A stretch of DNA of 64,000 bases from positions 1 through 64,000 of the forward strand of contig WGNA01000015.1 in assembly GCA_016124755.1 (NCBI GenBank). Reading direction: 5' to 3'. Shown piece after piece: positions 19,494-27,772 of the stretch. Each line of letters opens with the position of its first letter. The first letter of the stretch is position 1. This DNA is from Bacteroidota bacterium. GTDB taxonomy: Bacteria > Bacteroidota > Bacteroidia > NS11-12g > UBA9320. The position numbers and the translations under genes are program-made. Below the pieces are notes generated by a model, which was given only the letters and a program-made list of their open reading frames with translations, did no database searches and was not told where the DNA came from.

Positions 19494-19997
19494 TTATTCG
19501 AAAACAATCAGCGTTTGGTTTTTGTCAACCTTATCGCCGGGTTTTACTTTAATTTCTTTTATAACAACATCTGATGGAGAAGTGAGAACATTTTCCATTT
19601 TCATTGCTTCCAGAATTAATAATGCACTTCCTTCCTCAACCGTATCACCTTCTGAAACCGCTACTGAAAGCACGAGTCCCGGCATCGGAGCTTTAATCTC
19701 ACTCACTTTTTGTTTAGCTCCTTTGTCAATTCCCATACTTACCAAAAGCCGGTCGAAAGCATCTTCAACCTGAATGGAAATTTTTCGGTTTTCAATCATC
19801 AGATCCACAACTTTTTTATTGTAATCAATCGAAATTAATTCGGCTTCCAAAGACCGGTTATCAACCAAAAGATGATATCTGTTGTCGCTGATTTTAATGC
19901 AATCGAATTCCACATTTTTACCGTCTATCGAATAATGGTTTTCCGTTTGATCGATGTTAAAAGTAAAGTGTCCGGATTTCGTGGTGAATTGATTCAT
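19494..19997 (-). CDS. Biotin carboxyl carrier protein
   Basis: 167 residues. The C-terminal biotinyl domain (about 100-167) has the canonical EAMKMEN with biotinylated Lys133, preceded by KAPMPGLVLSV. The N-terminal half is a beta-rich region like the biotin-carrier subunits of acyl-CoA carboxylases or decarboxylases in Bacteroidota. No carboxylase subunit is adjacent, so the partner (propionyl- or acetyl-CoA carboxylase) is unknown. It starts 9 bp after queD and is probably co-transcribed with it. Confidence 0.9.
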   Translation of the reverse strand: MNQFTTKSGHFTFNIDQTENHYSIDGKNVEFDCIKISDNRYHLLVDNRSLEAELISIDYNKKVVDLMIENRKISIQVEDAFDRLLVSMGIDKGAKQKVSEIKAPMPGLVLSVAVSEGDTVEEGSALLILEAMKMENVLTSPSDVVIKEIKVKPGDKVDKNQTLIVFE

Positions 19998-20006
19998 TTC
20001 CTGAAA

Positions 20007-20441
20007 TTAGTGTTCTGTGTTTTCTTCCCCGAAGTACTCAACATAATTGTTATGAGTTTCCCAAAGTCTTATGCTGTGGAGCTTTCCGTTTTCAATATGT
20101 GGTTCCAATTGTTCCCAGATTCCCACTGCAAGATTTTCAATTGAAGCCATTTTGCCCTTCATAAATGGAACATCCAGATTTATGTTTTTGTGATCTAATT
20201 GTTCGATTACCTCAGCCTGAATTACATCCCGGAGTTTTTTTAAATCCATAATAAAACCCGTGTCTTCGTTCGGAGTTCCTTTTATGGTTACGTATAAATC
20301 AAAGTTGTGTCCGTGCCAGTTTTTGTTTGCGCATTTGCCAAACACGGCATCATTTTCTTCGGCGCTCCAATTCGGATTATAGAGTTTGTGAGCCGCGTTG
20401 AAATGCTCTTTTCGGGTGATATAAATTAGTTTCTTTTTCAA
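20007..20441 (-). CDS. queD: 6-carboxy-tetrahydropterin synthase / PTPS family
   Basis: Zn-dependent pterin synthase, the second step of queuosine/7-deazapurine synthesis (PTPS in some contexts). The zinc histidines are in HFNAAHKL and in WHGHNF, the catalytic Cys is in GKCANKNWHGHN, and the Glu is in LWETHNNYVEY. The frame is open to 20504, but family members begin near MKKKLIYITRKEHFNAAH; TTG 20441 gives exactly that (144 residues), and the promoter box lies just upstream of it. Divergent from the MazG-like gene. The symbol is a family call; queD versus a biopterin PTPS is not proven. Confidence 0.88.
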   Translation of the reverse strand: MKKKLIYITRKEHFNAAHKLYNPNWSAEENDAVFGKCANKNWHGHNFDLYVTIKGTPNEDTGFIMDLKKLRDVIQAEVIEQLDHKNINLDVPFMKGKMASIENLAVGIWEQLEPHIENGKLHSIRLWETHNNYVEYFGEENTEH

Positions 20442-20457
20442 GTGCTGAAAGCGGTCG

Positions 20458-20465
20458 CAAATATA
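20458..20465 (-). promoter_or_regulatory. -7 box (TATATTTG) of queD
   Basis: Exact TAnnTTTG on the minus strand, 16 bp before TTG 20441. It lies inside the longer reading frame, which is one reason to reject the start at 20504. Confidence 0.5.
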
Positions 20466-20483
20466 CAATGTGCGGCAGTAGTG

Positions 20484-20491
20484 TACTTTTG
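20484..20491 (+). promoter_or_regulatory. -7 box (TACTTTTG) of the MazG-like gene
   Basis: Exact TAnnTTTG ending 6 bp before ATG 20498. It is back to back with the queD box in a 56-bp divergent intergenic space. Confidence 0.5.
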
Positions 20492-20497
20492 TCTGCA

Positions 20498-20827
20498 ATG
20501 ACAATAAAAGAAGCTCAACAACAGGTTGATCTCTGGATTAACACGATAGGAGTAAGATACTTTAATGAACTTACCAACACTGCCATTCTCATGGAAGAGG
20601 TGGGAGAGGTGGCCAGAATAATGGCGCGGGTTTATGGTGAGCAATCATCGAAAGAATCGGATTTACAGAAAAGCCTTCCGGATGAAATGGCCGATGTACT
20701 TTTTGTTCTGATCTGTCTGGCAAACCAAACCGGAATTGATCTGGAAGAAGCTTTAAAACAAAATCTTCTGAAAAAAACAAATCGGGATGCGCAGCGGCAT
20801 CAGAACAATCAAAAGCTGAAAGGCTGA
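20498..20827 (+). CDS. MazG-like nucleotide pyrophosphohydrolase
   Basis: 109 residues, all-alpha NTP pyrophosphatase fold. The metal-binding EEVGEVAR (ExxE) near residue 34 and DEMADVLFVLICLAN (ExxxD-type) near residue 63 are the MazG motifs. By family it hydrolyses (d)NTPs to monophosphates, probably as house-cleaning. The frame has earlier codons (from 20468), but those lie across the promoter box; ATG 20498 gives the typical MTIKEAQQQVDLWI start. Confidence 0.9.
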   Translation: MTIKEAQQQVDLWINTIGVRYFNELTNTAILMEEVGEVARIMARVYGEQSSKESDLQKSLPDEMADVLFVLICLANQTGIDLEEALKQNLLKKTNRDAQRHQNNQKLKG

Positions 20828-20830
20828 GAA

Positions 20831-22117
20831 TTATCTCAATGCTCTGGCAGTCCAGTCGCGTTTTGTATAACCGGTATAGATCTGTCTCGGACGCCCGATC
20901 GGTTGCCCCTGATCACGCATTTCTTTCCACTGAGCAATCCAGCCCGGGAGTCTTCCAAGCGCAAACAAAACGGTAAACATTTCAACCGGGAAGCCCATCG
21001 CACGGTAAATGATTCCTGAATAGAAATCGACATTCGGGAAGAGTTTTCTTTCGATAAAGTATTCATCGGCAAGAGCTGTTTCTTCCAATTGTTTTGCGAT
21101 GTCGAGAACCGGATCTTTAACTCCGAGTTTATTCAGAATATCGTCGCACGATTTTTTGATGATCAATGCACGGGGATCGTAGTTTTTGTAAACGCGGTGA
21201 CCAAATCCCATCAAACGGAAAGGATCGTTTTTGTCTTTTGCTTTGGCAATATATTTTTTAGCATCACCACCATCTTGTTTAATTGCTTCGAGCATTTCAA
21301 TCACTTTCTGGTTTGCTCCGCCATGAAGCGGTCCCCAAAGTGCGGCAATACCTGCGGCGATACATGCGTACAAATTAGAATGAGCGGAACCCACAATTCT
21401 CACTGTTGAAGCGGAACAATTCTGCTCGTGATCGGCATGAAGAATCAGAAGTTTATTCATCGCCTCAACGAAAATCGGATCGATTTCGTAATCCTCTGTT
21501 ACCTGTTTGAAGGTCATGTTGAGGAAGTTCGAAACATAGTCCAGTTTGTTTTTCGGATAGATGATCGGATGACCTGCATTTTTCTTGTGCAGCATCGCAA
21601 CAATCGTCGGCATTTTGGCAATCAACCGGCGAATGGTTCTGAACTGCTCTTCTTCAGAAGGATTCGGGTTGAGCGACTCAGGATAAAAAGAAGAAAGAGA
21701 AGAAATCATCGCTGTGAGCTGACCCATCGGGTGAGAACCGGTTGGCCATGCTTTGAAGATGTTTTCCATATCTTCATTCACTAATGTATGATGACGGATC
21801 TGGTAATCCCATTCTTCGTATTCTTTTGAATTCGGAAGTTCACCGTTGATCAGCAAATAAGCCACTTCCAGAAAAGTTGCGTTTTCTGCGAGGTCTTCAA
21901 TAGAATAACCACGGTGTCTCAAAATTCCGGCTTCGCCATCGAGATACGTGATGGCGCTCGTTGTACTCCCCGTATTCTTATAGCCGACATCTACCGTCAC
22001 CGCTCCCGTATCATTCCGGAGATTGGAAATATCAATTCCAACTTCGTTTTCAGAACCAATGATGAGAGGGAGTTCAACTTCTTTTCCCTGTAGAGAAAGC
22101 TTTGCGGTTTCAGACAT
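20831..22117 (-). CDS. gltA: Citrate synthase
   Basis: 428 residues, TCA-cycle entry enzyme of the long hexameric bacterial type. Motifs: LHADHEQNCSAST, WGPLHGGANQ (catalytic His), GFGHRVYKNYDPRA (second active-site His) and the catalytic Asp in FPNVDFYSG. The N-terminal beta domain (about 1-50) is typical of this type. It is convergent with the MazG-like gene (3-bp gap). Monocistronic by its surroundings. Confidence 0.97.
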   Translation of the reverse strand: MSETAKLSLQGKEVELPLIIGSENEVGIDISNLRNDTGAVTVDVGYKNTGSTTSAITYLDGEAGILRHRGYSIEDLAENATFLEVAYLLINGELPNSKEYEEWDYQIRHHTLVNEDMENIFKAWPTGSHPMGQLTAMISSLSSFYPESLNPNPSEEEQFRTIRRLIAKMPTIVAMLHKKNAGHPIIYPKNKLDYVSNFLNMTFKQVTEDYEIDPIFVEAMNKLLILHADHEQNCSASTVRIVGSAHSNLYACIAAGIAALWGPLHGGANQKVIEMLEAIKQDGGDAKKYIAKAKDKNDPFRLMGFGHRVYKNYDPRALIIKKSCDDILNKLGVKDPVLDIAKQLEETALADEYFIERKLFPNVDFYSGIIYRAMGFPVEMFTVLFALGRLPGWIAQWKEMRDQGQPIGRPRQIYTGYTKRDWTARALR

Positions 22118-22139
22118 GACTGTGCTATAAAAATTTGTG

Positions 22140-22147
22140 CAAAATTA
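22140..22147 (-). promoter_or_regulatory. -7 box (TAATTTTG) of citrate synthase
   Basis: Exact TAnnTTTG on the minus strand, 22 bp before the ATG. No TTG at 19-21 bp; one lies at 13 bp, which is too close. Confidence 0.45.
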
Positions 22148-22296
22148 GATTTTATTGATCCAAAAAAAAGGAAGGCTTCTGTCTTTTGAATGTTTTGTTT
22201 TAACGTTCCAAATCAGCGACTTAGAAAATGGAAAATAGACTTCCCACGCACATCTTAACAGATATACTTTCCTCTTTCTCAAGAACCGATTTTGGG

Positions 22297-22304
22297 TAAT
22301 TTTG
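22297..22304 (+). promoter_or_regulatory. -7 box (TAATTTTG) of the 22323 gene
   Basis: Exact TAnnTTTG, 18 bp before ATG 22323. It overlaps the alternative start at 22302, so that start cannot be on this transcript. Confidence 0.5.
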
Positions 22305-22322
22305 TTCATCACAGTTTTGCTT

Positions 22323-23009
22323 ATGTCTGATCGCATTCCCGGAATATTAAAGAGACTTCAACACAAAGCGGTTCTCAAACAATCGGTTTACCGAACCACA
22401 TTGGAAGTTTTTGATGAGATGAGAGATTGTGCAAGTGAAATAATCGATGCACTTGCACCGGAGTTTCGCGACAACGACAATGGGGTGGAAATAATGCTGA
22501 ACGATTACGGAACGTTCGAATTTCACATGAAGTTTTCGGGTGATACATTAGTCTTTATCATGCACACGAATGTCTTTACCTTTCCCCCGAATCATCCGGT
22601 AAGCAAAAGTGATTATTTGAGAAAGAAACCGGAAATGGGGTATTTCGGAATGATCCAGATTTATAATTTTCTGAGTGACTCCATCCGGTACAACCGATTG
22701 GCAGATGAAGGATATCAATTGTCCCGGATTTTTATAAATGAGGAAAGACACTTCTGCACGGAAGGGAAAAGGAAGCTCGGATTTTTGTTTAGCGATGTTT
22801 CAAAATTCAGCATTAACCGAGAGCACGTACGAACCATTATTGAAGAATGCATGCTGTATTGTCTCGATTTTGATCTCTATGTTCCTCCCGGAAAGCTCTT
22901 CGATATGATCACGGTTGAACAAAAAAATTACTTCAATAATCCGTCGGGAATTTCAACAGGAAAAAGACTGGGATTTACGGTTGTTGATCAGACGAAAGTG
23001 AAACACTGA
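22323..23009 (+). CDS. Hypothetical cytoplasmic protein
   Basis: 228 residues, no signal peptide or membrane helix, mixed alpha/beta, with FRDNDNGVEIMLNDYGTFEF, FHMKFSGDTLVFIMHTNVF and a KRLGFTV segment near the end. It looks like a conserved Bacteroidota protein of unknown function; I do not recognise a named domain. It overlaps the next gene by one base (TGATG), so the two are translationally coupled and probably work together. Confidence 0.8.
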   Translation: MSDRIPGILKRLQHKAVLKQSVYRTTLEVFDEMRDCASEIIDALAPEFRDNDNGVEIMLNDYGTFEFHMKFSGDTLVFIMHTNVFTFPPNHPVSKSDYLRKKPEMGYFGMIQIYNFLSDSIRYNRLADEGYQLSRIFINEERHFCTEGKRKLGFLFSDVSKFSINREHVRTIIEECMLYCLDFDLYVPPGKLFDMITVEQKNYFNNPSGISTGKRLGFTVVDQTKVKH

Positions 23010-23806
23010 TGCCGGGCCAAACCAAACTCCGACCCTTATTTTTATTTCTGAGTCTTTTGTTTTTTTCGTCGTGCGGATTGCGATACGGTTATATTCCGAG
23101 ATCAGGTGGAGGACATCCTCCGTCAAAAAAAACGGGAATCGCGGAAAATCATAAAGCCCGACTTAAATATTCTGATAACGCCAGGATAAAGATTGATTCA
23201 ACATTAAGCACTTTAGAAAAGCATATTGATTCAGGTAATCGGGATTCTGTTCAGATCCGTTTTATAAAGTCAGGATCCAAAGAATTAAATTTAAAACCAG
23301 TACTTAAACTAAAACCAACAACCACTTTAAAATCCCTAAAAGAGAAAACCGTAACGCCGCAGGAAATTAAAACAAGTACGTTTTCTAAACCACCCGGGGA
23401 GAATGCCGCAGACGAAGAAGACGAATCAGACCTCACATGGATCATGATTCCATTAATTATATTAAATGCATTGCTGGTTTTTGTTTCCGGAGCTTCTGTC
23501 TTTGCTTTTATTGTACTCTCAACATTAATTTTAGCCGTAATAATTTATCTGATCTCCAGAGTGATCAAGGGAATGGAAGTCCCGCGATTTCCGGGTAAAA
23601 ACATTGGTAAGGAGCGCAATTATGCTCAGATAAAAAATTTGAAAAGTATTGGATGGGGTTTGTTTGCAACAGGCTTATTCAGTGGGTTGCTTGCATTACT
23701 TCTAATCGACTCGCTGATTTCAATCTTCTTTGCCTTTCTCGCATTTCTGCTTGTTGTTCCCGGAATTATTTTAGTGCTGATCGGATTTGTACTGAGTACA
23801 ACCTGA
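23009..23806 (+). CDS. Lipoprotein with C-terminal membrane helices
   Basis: 265 residues. The N-terminus is a lipoprotein signal (LLFFSSC, Cys22). Residues about 25-140 are Lys/Thr/Ser/Pro-rich and probably disordered. Two helices at about 145-188 and two or three at about 212-263 are strongly hydrophobic. A lipidated N-terminus combined with several membrane helices is uncommon; it may be anchored in the inner membrane. No recognised family. ATG overlaps the TGA of the preceding gene. Confidence 0.75.
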   Translation: MPGQTKLRPLFLFLSLLFFSSCGLRYGYIPRSGGGHPPSKKTGIAENHKARLKYSDNARIKIDSTLSTLEKHIDSGNRDSVQIRFIKSGSKELNLKPVLKLKPTTTLKSLKEKTVTPQEIKTSTFSKPPGENAADEEDESDLTWIMIPLIILNALLVFVSGASVFAFIVLSTLILAVIIYLISRVIKGMEVPRFPGKNIGKERNYAQIKNLKSIGWGLFATGLFSGLLALLLIDSLISIFFAFLAFLLVVPGIILVLIGFVLSTT

Positions 23807-23807
23807 A

Positions 23808-24074
23808 CTAAGTTCTGTTTTCAAGTCTGCGGATTCCTTTGGCTGTTATCTGATAGATATAAGCTCCCATGGCATCACTGTCGTAACCAAGGCTTCTTTT
23901 AAAATTGCCTTTTTCATCATTAAATCCCGGAGAGACTAATTCGTCGTGGATCAGTTTTTTGAGAACATCACTAATAATATGTTTTGAAGATTCAATTTCA
24001 CATTCTTCAACGATGCTGTCAAATGTTTCCGGAAATATTAAAAGACGCAGAATTGTAATTGATAGCTCATCCAT
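23808..24074 (-). CDS. Small winged-helix-like protein
   Basis: 88 residues. LRLLIFPETFDSIVEEC, SKHIISDVLKKLIHDELVSPG and a following beta hairpin (YIYQITAKGIRRLE) have the pattern of a PadR/MarR-type winged helix. By family such a protein could bind DNA or act as a wHTH module on its own; the target is unknown. It is the last gene of a flippase/GT2/wHTH operon and overlaps the GT2 gene by 8 bp. Convergent with the lipoprotein gene (1-bp gap). Confidence 0.75.
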   Translation of the reverse strand: MDELSITILRLLIFPETFDSIVEECEIESSKHIISDVLKKLIHDELVSPGFNDEKGNFKRSLGYDSDAMGAYIYQITAKGIRRLENRT

Positions 24075-25191
24075 GTCCGAGTCGTCGTCCTTTCCAGGTG
24101 TAGGGTAAAAATAAGCTGAGAATAGCCACGGGTACGATGTAGATTAAATGCAGAATTTCAGCAACAATTAAAAATCGCATTAGGTGTTTTCGGTTAAAGA
24201 AATCCAGAACCGGCGCAAAATACATTCTGTCGAACATGAATTTAATGAAAAGGATTGCAATCCAAGTCCAGAGTAAAAGCGGAGAATAATTAAAGATCAG
24301 CACGAAAGGAGTGAAGAACAGACTCATGTAAAACAGCATGAGAATTAATGAAATGTCGGCTCCTTTGGTGAGCAGATCAAAGCGGGTTTTTCCGGCCCAG
24401 CGAATTCGTTGTTGAAAGAATTCTTTAAGGCTTGTCGGCATATAGGTTTCTACGATTGCATCCGCATTTTTAACATATCGGATGTTGGAATGTGAAAACC
24501 GATCTACTTGTCGCATAAAATCTATGTCGTCGCCACTGGGTGCCTGTGCACCTTTTAATGTGTGATATCCTCCGGTTTCCCAAAAGAGATTGCGACTGTA
24601 TGCCATATTTGCTCCGTTCGACAGTATGGGTTTGCGCATGGCAATCGTACTTGCCGCCATGGCACTCAGACTAATCATTTCCAATTCGAGTGCGCGGTTC
24701 CAAAGCGATTTTCCGCCGATGAAACACACCGGTCCGCAACGCAACTGGAATTTTTCAGTAGTGATCATGCACCGAATCCATTTTCTGGGTAGCCGGCAAT
24801 CGGCATCGGTTAACAATACGTGATTGTAGTGTGCGTGTGCCAGTCCGAGTTCGATGCCTTCTTTTTTGTGTGCATCCGTTCGGGCATACAGGTCGATAAT
24901 TTCAATTCGCAACGAATGTCTCGATTGCCAGCGTTTGATTACGTTCACCGAGTTGTCGGTTGAATCATCGTTTATCAGCAGAATTTCTACTTCAGACATG
25001 TTGAAATCCTGATTGGCAATATCATCCAATAAGGTTTCTAGATGATCTTTTTCATTTCGGAAAACGATTACGATGGTAACTCCATGGGTATAATCCGCTG
25101 GAAGAGTTGCCGGTGTTCTCAACCAGGCTCCTCGCATTCTCATGAGTAAAATTACATAAAGAAGCAGTGAAATCAGCAGAACATATATCAT
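24067..25191 (-). CDS. Glycosyltransferase family 2, membrane-anchored
   Basis: 374 residues. An N-terminal helix ([16 protein letters not shown]) is followed by a GT-A domain: VTIVIVFRNEKDHLE, INDDSTDNS (first acidic motif), TDADCRLP (DxD-like) and QQRIRWAGK (QxxRW), then C-terminal membrane helices (about 280-365). It fits processive or polyprenyl-linked sugar transferases; donor and acceptor are unknown. Its start overlaps the flippase gene by 4 bp (ATGA), so the pair probably acts on one lipid-linked product. Confidence 0.9.
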   Translation of the reverse strand: MIYVLLISLLLYVILLMRMRGAWLRTPATLPADYTHGVTIVIVFRNEKDHLETLLDDIANQDFNMSEVEILLINDDSTDNSVNVIKRWQSRHSLRIEIIDLYARTDAHKKEGIELGLAHAHYNHVLLTDADCRLPRKWIRCMITTEKFQLRCGPVCFIGGKSLWNRALELEMISLSAMAASTIAMRKPILSNGANMAYSRNLFWETGGYHTLKGAQAPSGDDIDFMRQVDRFSHSNIRYVKNADAIVETYMPTSLKEFFQQRIRWAGKTRFDLLTKGADISLILMLFYMSLFFTPFVLIFNYSPLLLWTWIAILFIKFMFDRMYFAPVLDFFNRKHLMRFLIVAEILHLIYIVPVAILSLFLPYTWKGRRLGHG

Positions 25192-26132
25192 GGGGAGTTC
25201 TTGTCAATATTGGTGAAGAACGAGAGAATTAATCCGACCACTGCCGGTAAAACAATGTTTGTAAGCCAGATGAGAGTAGTGGTCATTACAATTGGAATCG
25301 GACTAAGCGCACCGTCGAGTAAAAATGTAAGAACGGCACCCCGAATACCTATTTCTCCCAAAGCAACCGTCGGCACAAGTGTTTGGATGTAAAAATATAC
25401 CGGCATCAGAAAGAAGAGATTTTCAGGTGTGTTTCCGCTTTCAAAAGTAACAGTGAAGCGCACAAGTACAAACATCTGAAAGCAAAAGACGAGGTAGCGA
25501 ACGAGACTTAAAACGTAGGCTACAGAAAGAGCTATGAACCCGTATGAGTTGAAGGTATCTACAAACTGCTGGTGTTTTTTAAACCATGAAAACCGGCGAA
25601 AAAGCCAGTTCGCGATTTCGGGCATCCGGAAATAGAGAATGAAACCAATGATTACTGTTAAAACGGAAAGCACATTAATCAGAATCTGATATCCGGGAAG
25701 CAGAAAACGGGTTGAAAAAAAAACGATGCAGGCACCTCCAAAAGTAATTGTGATGGCAAGTTGAGACATGTTGCCTGCGATGGATGAACCAATAGAAGCT
25801 TCGCGTTTGTCGGCTTCTACAACCCACATTCTTCCAACGAATTCGCCGATACCGTTGGGCGTAAACAAACTCACAAATACTCCCATCAAAACACCTTTTA
25901 AAGTAGTGAGATAAGAAATGCGGCAAAGTGGTCGAAGCATATACTGCCACTTCCATGTTTCGAGCATCCAGTTCACGGGTGTGAGACAAAGTACAATTAT
26001 GAGCGGCCACGGGTTTTGAGAAAATACCTTTTTGGTGTACCGGATGATTTCTCCGGAATTGTGGTGAACCGTTAATTCGTAGATAAGATAGGCCAGGGCA
26101 ACGATGGCTATGATCCAGCGGGCAATTCGCAT
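25188..26132 (-). CDS. Flippase-like / LPG synthase transmembrane-domain protein
   Basis: 314 residues with about eight membrane helices. [38 protein letters not shown] and the later [13 protein letters not shown] are hallmarks of the UPF0104/lysylphosphatidylglycerol-synthase TM family. No aminoacyl-transfer domain follows, so it is the flippase-like stand-alone form. The frame also has a TTG 36 bp further upstream (26168); ATG 26132 ([13 protein letters not shown]) is preferred. It heads the operon, divergent from ruvC. Confidence 0.88.
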   Translation of the reverse strand: MRIARWIIAIVALAYLIYELTVHHNSGEIIRYTKKVFSQNPWPLIIVLCLTPVNWMLETWKWQYMLRPLCRISYLTTLKGVLMGVFVSLFTPNGIGEFVGRMWVVEADKREASIGSSIAGNMSQLAITITFGGACIVFFSTRFLLPGYQILINVLSVLTVIIGFILYFRMPEIANWLFRRFSWFKKHQQFVDTFNSYGFIALSVAYVLSLVRYLVFCFQMFVLVRFTVTFESGNTPENLFFLMPVYFYIQTLVPTVALGEIGIRGAVLTFLLDGALSPIPIVMTTTLIWLTNIVLPAVVGLILSFFTNIDKNSP

Positions 26133-26178
26133 ATTCCGCTGTGGATTTTCCCTGGTCTCTTTATTCAAGTATTGAAAT

Positions 26179-26186
26179 TACTTTTG
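26179..26186 (+). promoter_or_regulatory. -7 box (TACTTTTG) of ruvC
   Basis: Exact TAnnTTTG ending 5 bp before GTG 26192. Confidence 0.5.
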
Positions 26187-26191
26187 ATCGC

Positions 26192-26773
26192 GTGGGGACA
26201 CGAACGATAGACGAAGATTTTGAGCGTATCATACTGGGTATAGACCCGGGAACAAATATAATGGGATACGGAGTTCTCGGTTGTAATGGCAAGACGTTCA
26301 CTATGATCAGCATGGGGGTAATAACGCTCGGTAAAGTGGACGATCACGCTTTAAAACTCAAGAAAATTTTTGAGCGGACACTGGGCCTGATCGACAGTTA
26401 CCATCCGGATGAAGTCGCATTGGAAGCACCCTTTTACGGAAAAAATGTTCAATCGATGTTAAAACTGGGGAGAGCCCAGGGAGTGGCAATGGCTTCCGCA
26501 CTTTACCGCAACCTTCCGATATTCGAGTACGCACCCAAACGCATCAAACAAAGTATTACCGGAAATGGAAATGCCAGCAAAGAACAAGTGGCCTTAATGC
26601 TAAAGAGTTTGTTGAGGTTTGAAGAGATTCCGGGAAATCTGGATGCAACAGACGGAATGGCTGCTGCGATGTGTCATTTCTTTCAGGGAGGCACCGGGAA
26701 TTCTGGTTTGAGTAAAAAGAACTACGGAAGCTGGAAATCTTTTTTATCGGAAAATCCGGATCGAATTAAATAA
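26192..26773 (+). CDS. ruvC: Holliday junction resolvase RuvC
   Basis: Endonuclease that resolves Holliday junctions with RuvAB; 193 residues. The active-site acidic residues are visible: [14 protein letters not shown] (first Asp), [10 protein letters not shown] (Glu) and [14 protein letters not shown] (C-terminal Asp pair). The frame is open to a GTG at 26141, but there is no ATG in the upstream part and those codons run through the promoter. GTG 26192 ([19 protein letters not shown]) sits right after the -7 box and gives close to the usual length. It overlaps the convergent HIT gene by 8 bp. Confidence 0.93.
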   Translation: MGTRTIDEDFERIILGIDPGTNIMGYGVLGCNGKTFTMISMGVITLGKVDDHALKLKKIFERTLGLIDSYHPDEVALEAPFYGKNVQSMLKLGRAQGVAMASALYRNLPIFEYAPKRIKQSITGNGNASKEQVALMLKSLLRFEEIPGNLDATDGMAAAMCHFFQGGTGNSGLSKKNYGSWKSFLSENPDRIK

Positions 26774-27161
26774 GATGTGCCCGGATGGCTGCCGCAGTTT
26801 CTTCCATTTCTGCATCTGAGAATTTTAGTTTTTCTCTTTCGAAGTTGATGTCGGAAACATTATTAATCGGGATGAGGTGAATGTGGGTATGCGGAACTTC
26901 CAAACCGATTACTGCGGTACCAATTCGTTTACAGGGGACTGCTTTTTCAATAGCTTTTGCAACAATTTTAGCGAAGATGTGCAGACCGGCAAGTGTTTCA
27001 TCATCCAGATCAAAAATGTAATCAACCTCTTTTTTAGGAATAATAAGAGTATGACCTCTTTTTAGCGGGAATACATCCAGAAATGCAAGGAAGTCTTCGG
27101 TTTCGGCTACCTTATACGAAGGAATTTCACCGGAAATTATTTTGCTGAAAATCGAAGCCAT
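26766..27161 (-). CDS. HIT-family hydrolase
   Basis: 131 residues, HinT/Fhit-like nucleoside phosphoramidase or phosphohydrolase. The catalytic triad is in [11 protein letters not shown] (HxHxH), and [22 protein letters not shown] and [12 protein letters not shown] are typical N-terminal strands. It follows greA by 2 bp and is probably in one operon with it; this order (greA-HIT) is common in Bacteroidota. Confidence 0.95.
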   Translation of the reverse strand: MASIFSKIISGEIPSYKVAETEDFLAFLDVFPLKRGHTLIIPKKEVDYIFDLDDETLAGLHIFAKIVAKAIEKAVPCKRIGTAVIGLEVPHTHIHLIPINNVSDINFEREKLKFSDAEMEETAAAIRAHLI

Positions 27162-27163
27162 AT

Positions 27164-27637
27164 TCAGGCGGTTATTTCTAAAATTTCAAAAGGAACGATT
27201 CCGGCCGGGACCTGAACGTCAACAATTTCACCTACTTTTTTCCCCATTAGTCCTTTGCCGATGGGTGATTTAATGGAGATTTTACCTTCCTTAAGATTGG
27301 CTTCTTTTTCGGCAACAATGGTGTAAATCACTTCCTTGTTCACCTTTTTATTCATGAGTCTAACCTTACTCAGAATTCCGACTTTGCTGAGATCCAGAGT
27401 AGAAGAATCGAGAATCCTTGAATTTGCTAAAGACTCCTCCAACTGAGAAATCTTTAGTTCCATTAAACTTTGTGCTTCCTTGGCCGCGTCGTATTCGGCA
27501 TTTTCGGAAAGGTCGCCTTTGTCCCGGGCGTCGGCTATTTGTTGCGATATTCTCGGTCGCTCAACCGATTTTAATCTTTCAATTTCTTTTTTGAGATTGT
27601 CGAAACCTTCTTTCGACAGGTAATTTAATTCAGCCAT
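27164..27637 (-). CDS. greA: Transcription elongation factor GreA
   Basis: 157 residues. The N-terminal coiled coil runs from about residue 8 to 75; the acidic tip in DLSENAEYDAAKE enters the RNA polymerase channel and stimulates transcript cleavage. The C-terminal FKBP-like domain has ISIKSPIGKGLMGKKVGE. Normal length; start MAELNYLSKEGFD is typical. Confidence 0.97.
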   Translation of the reverse strand: MAELNYLSKEGFDNLKKEIERLKSVERPRISQQIADARDKGDLSENAEYDAAKEAQSLMELKISQLEESLANSRILDSSTLDLSKVGILSKVRLMNKKVNKEVIYTIVAEKEANLKEGKISIKSPIGKGLMGKKVGEIVDVQVPAGIVPFEILEITA

Positions 27638-27662
27638 TGTTCAATAAATCTATTTGTATGGC

Positions 27663-27689
27663 GGTCTGATAGTTTAAAATGTTCAGACC
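27663..27689. promoter_or_regulatory. Inverted repeat upstream of greA
   Basis: GGTCTGA (27663-27669) and TCAGACC (27683-27689) form a perfect 7-bp inverted repeat with a 13-bp A/T-rich spacer, 26 bp before the greA start. It may be an operator or a leader hairpin; no TAnnTTTG box is visible for greA in this gap. Confidence 0.35.
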
Positions 27690-27701
27690 TGTATAAAACA
27701 A

Positions 27702-27744
27702 CATTGCATCAGCTCACCGGGAAACCCCGTCGAGTGATGCAATG
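27702..27744 (-). terminator. Hairpin terminator after the PorV/PorQ-like gene
   Basis: CATTGCATCA (27702-27711) pairs perfectly with TGATGCAATG (27735-27744). Inside it CTC/GAG and CGGG/CCCG pair with small bulges, closing on an AAA loop. On the minus strand a T-rich TTGTTTTA follows. It ends the receptor/1304-residue/barrel operon before greA. Confidence 0.7.
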
Positions 27745-27772
27745 CACAAAAATAAAAATTTCTTAATCCGTA

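Noticed and set aside
22302-22322. Upstream start for the 22323 gene
   Set aside because: It falls inside the TAATTTTG promoter box.
26141-26191. Longer RuvC starting at GTG 26141
   Set aside because: The added residues do not match RuvC and the DNA holds the -7 box of ruvC.
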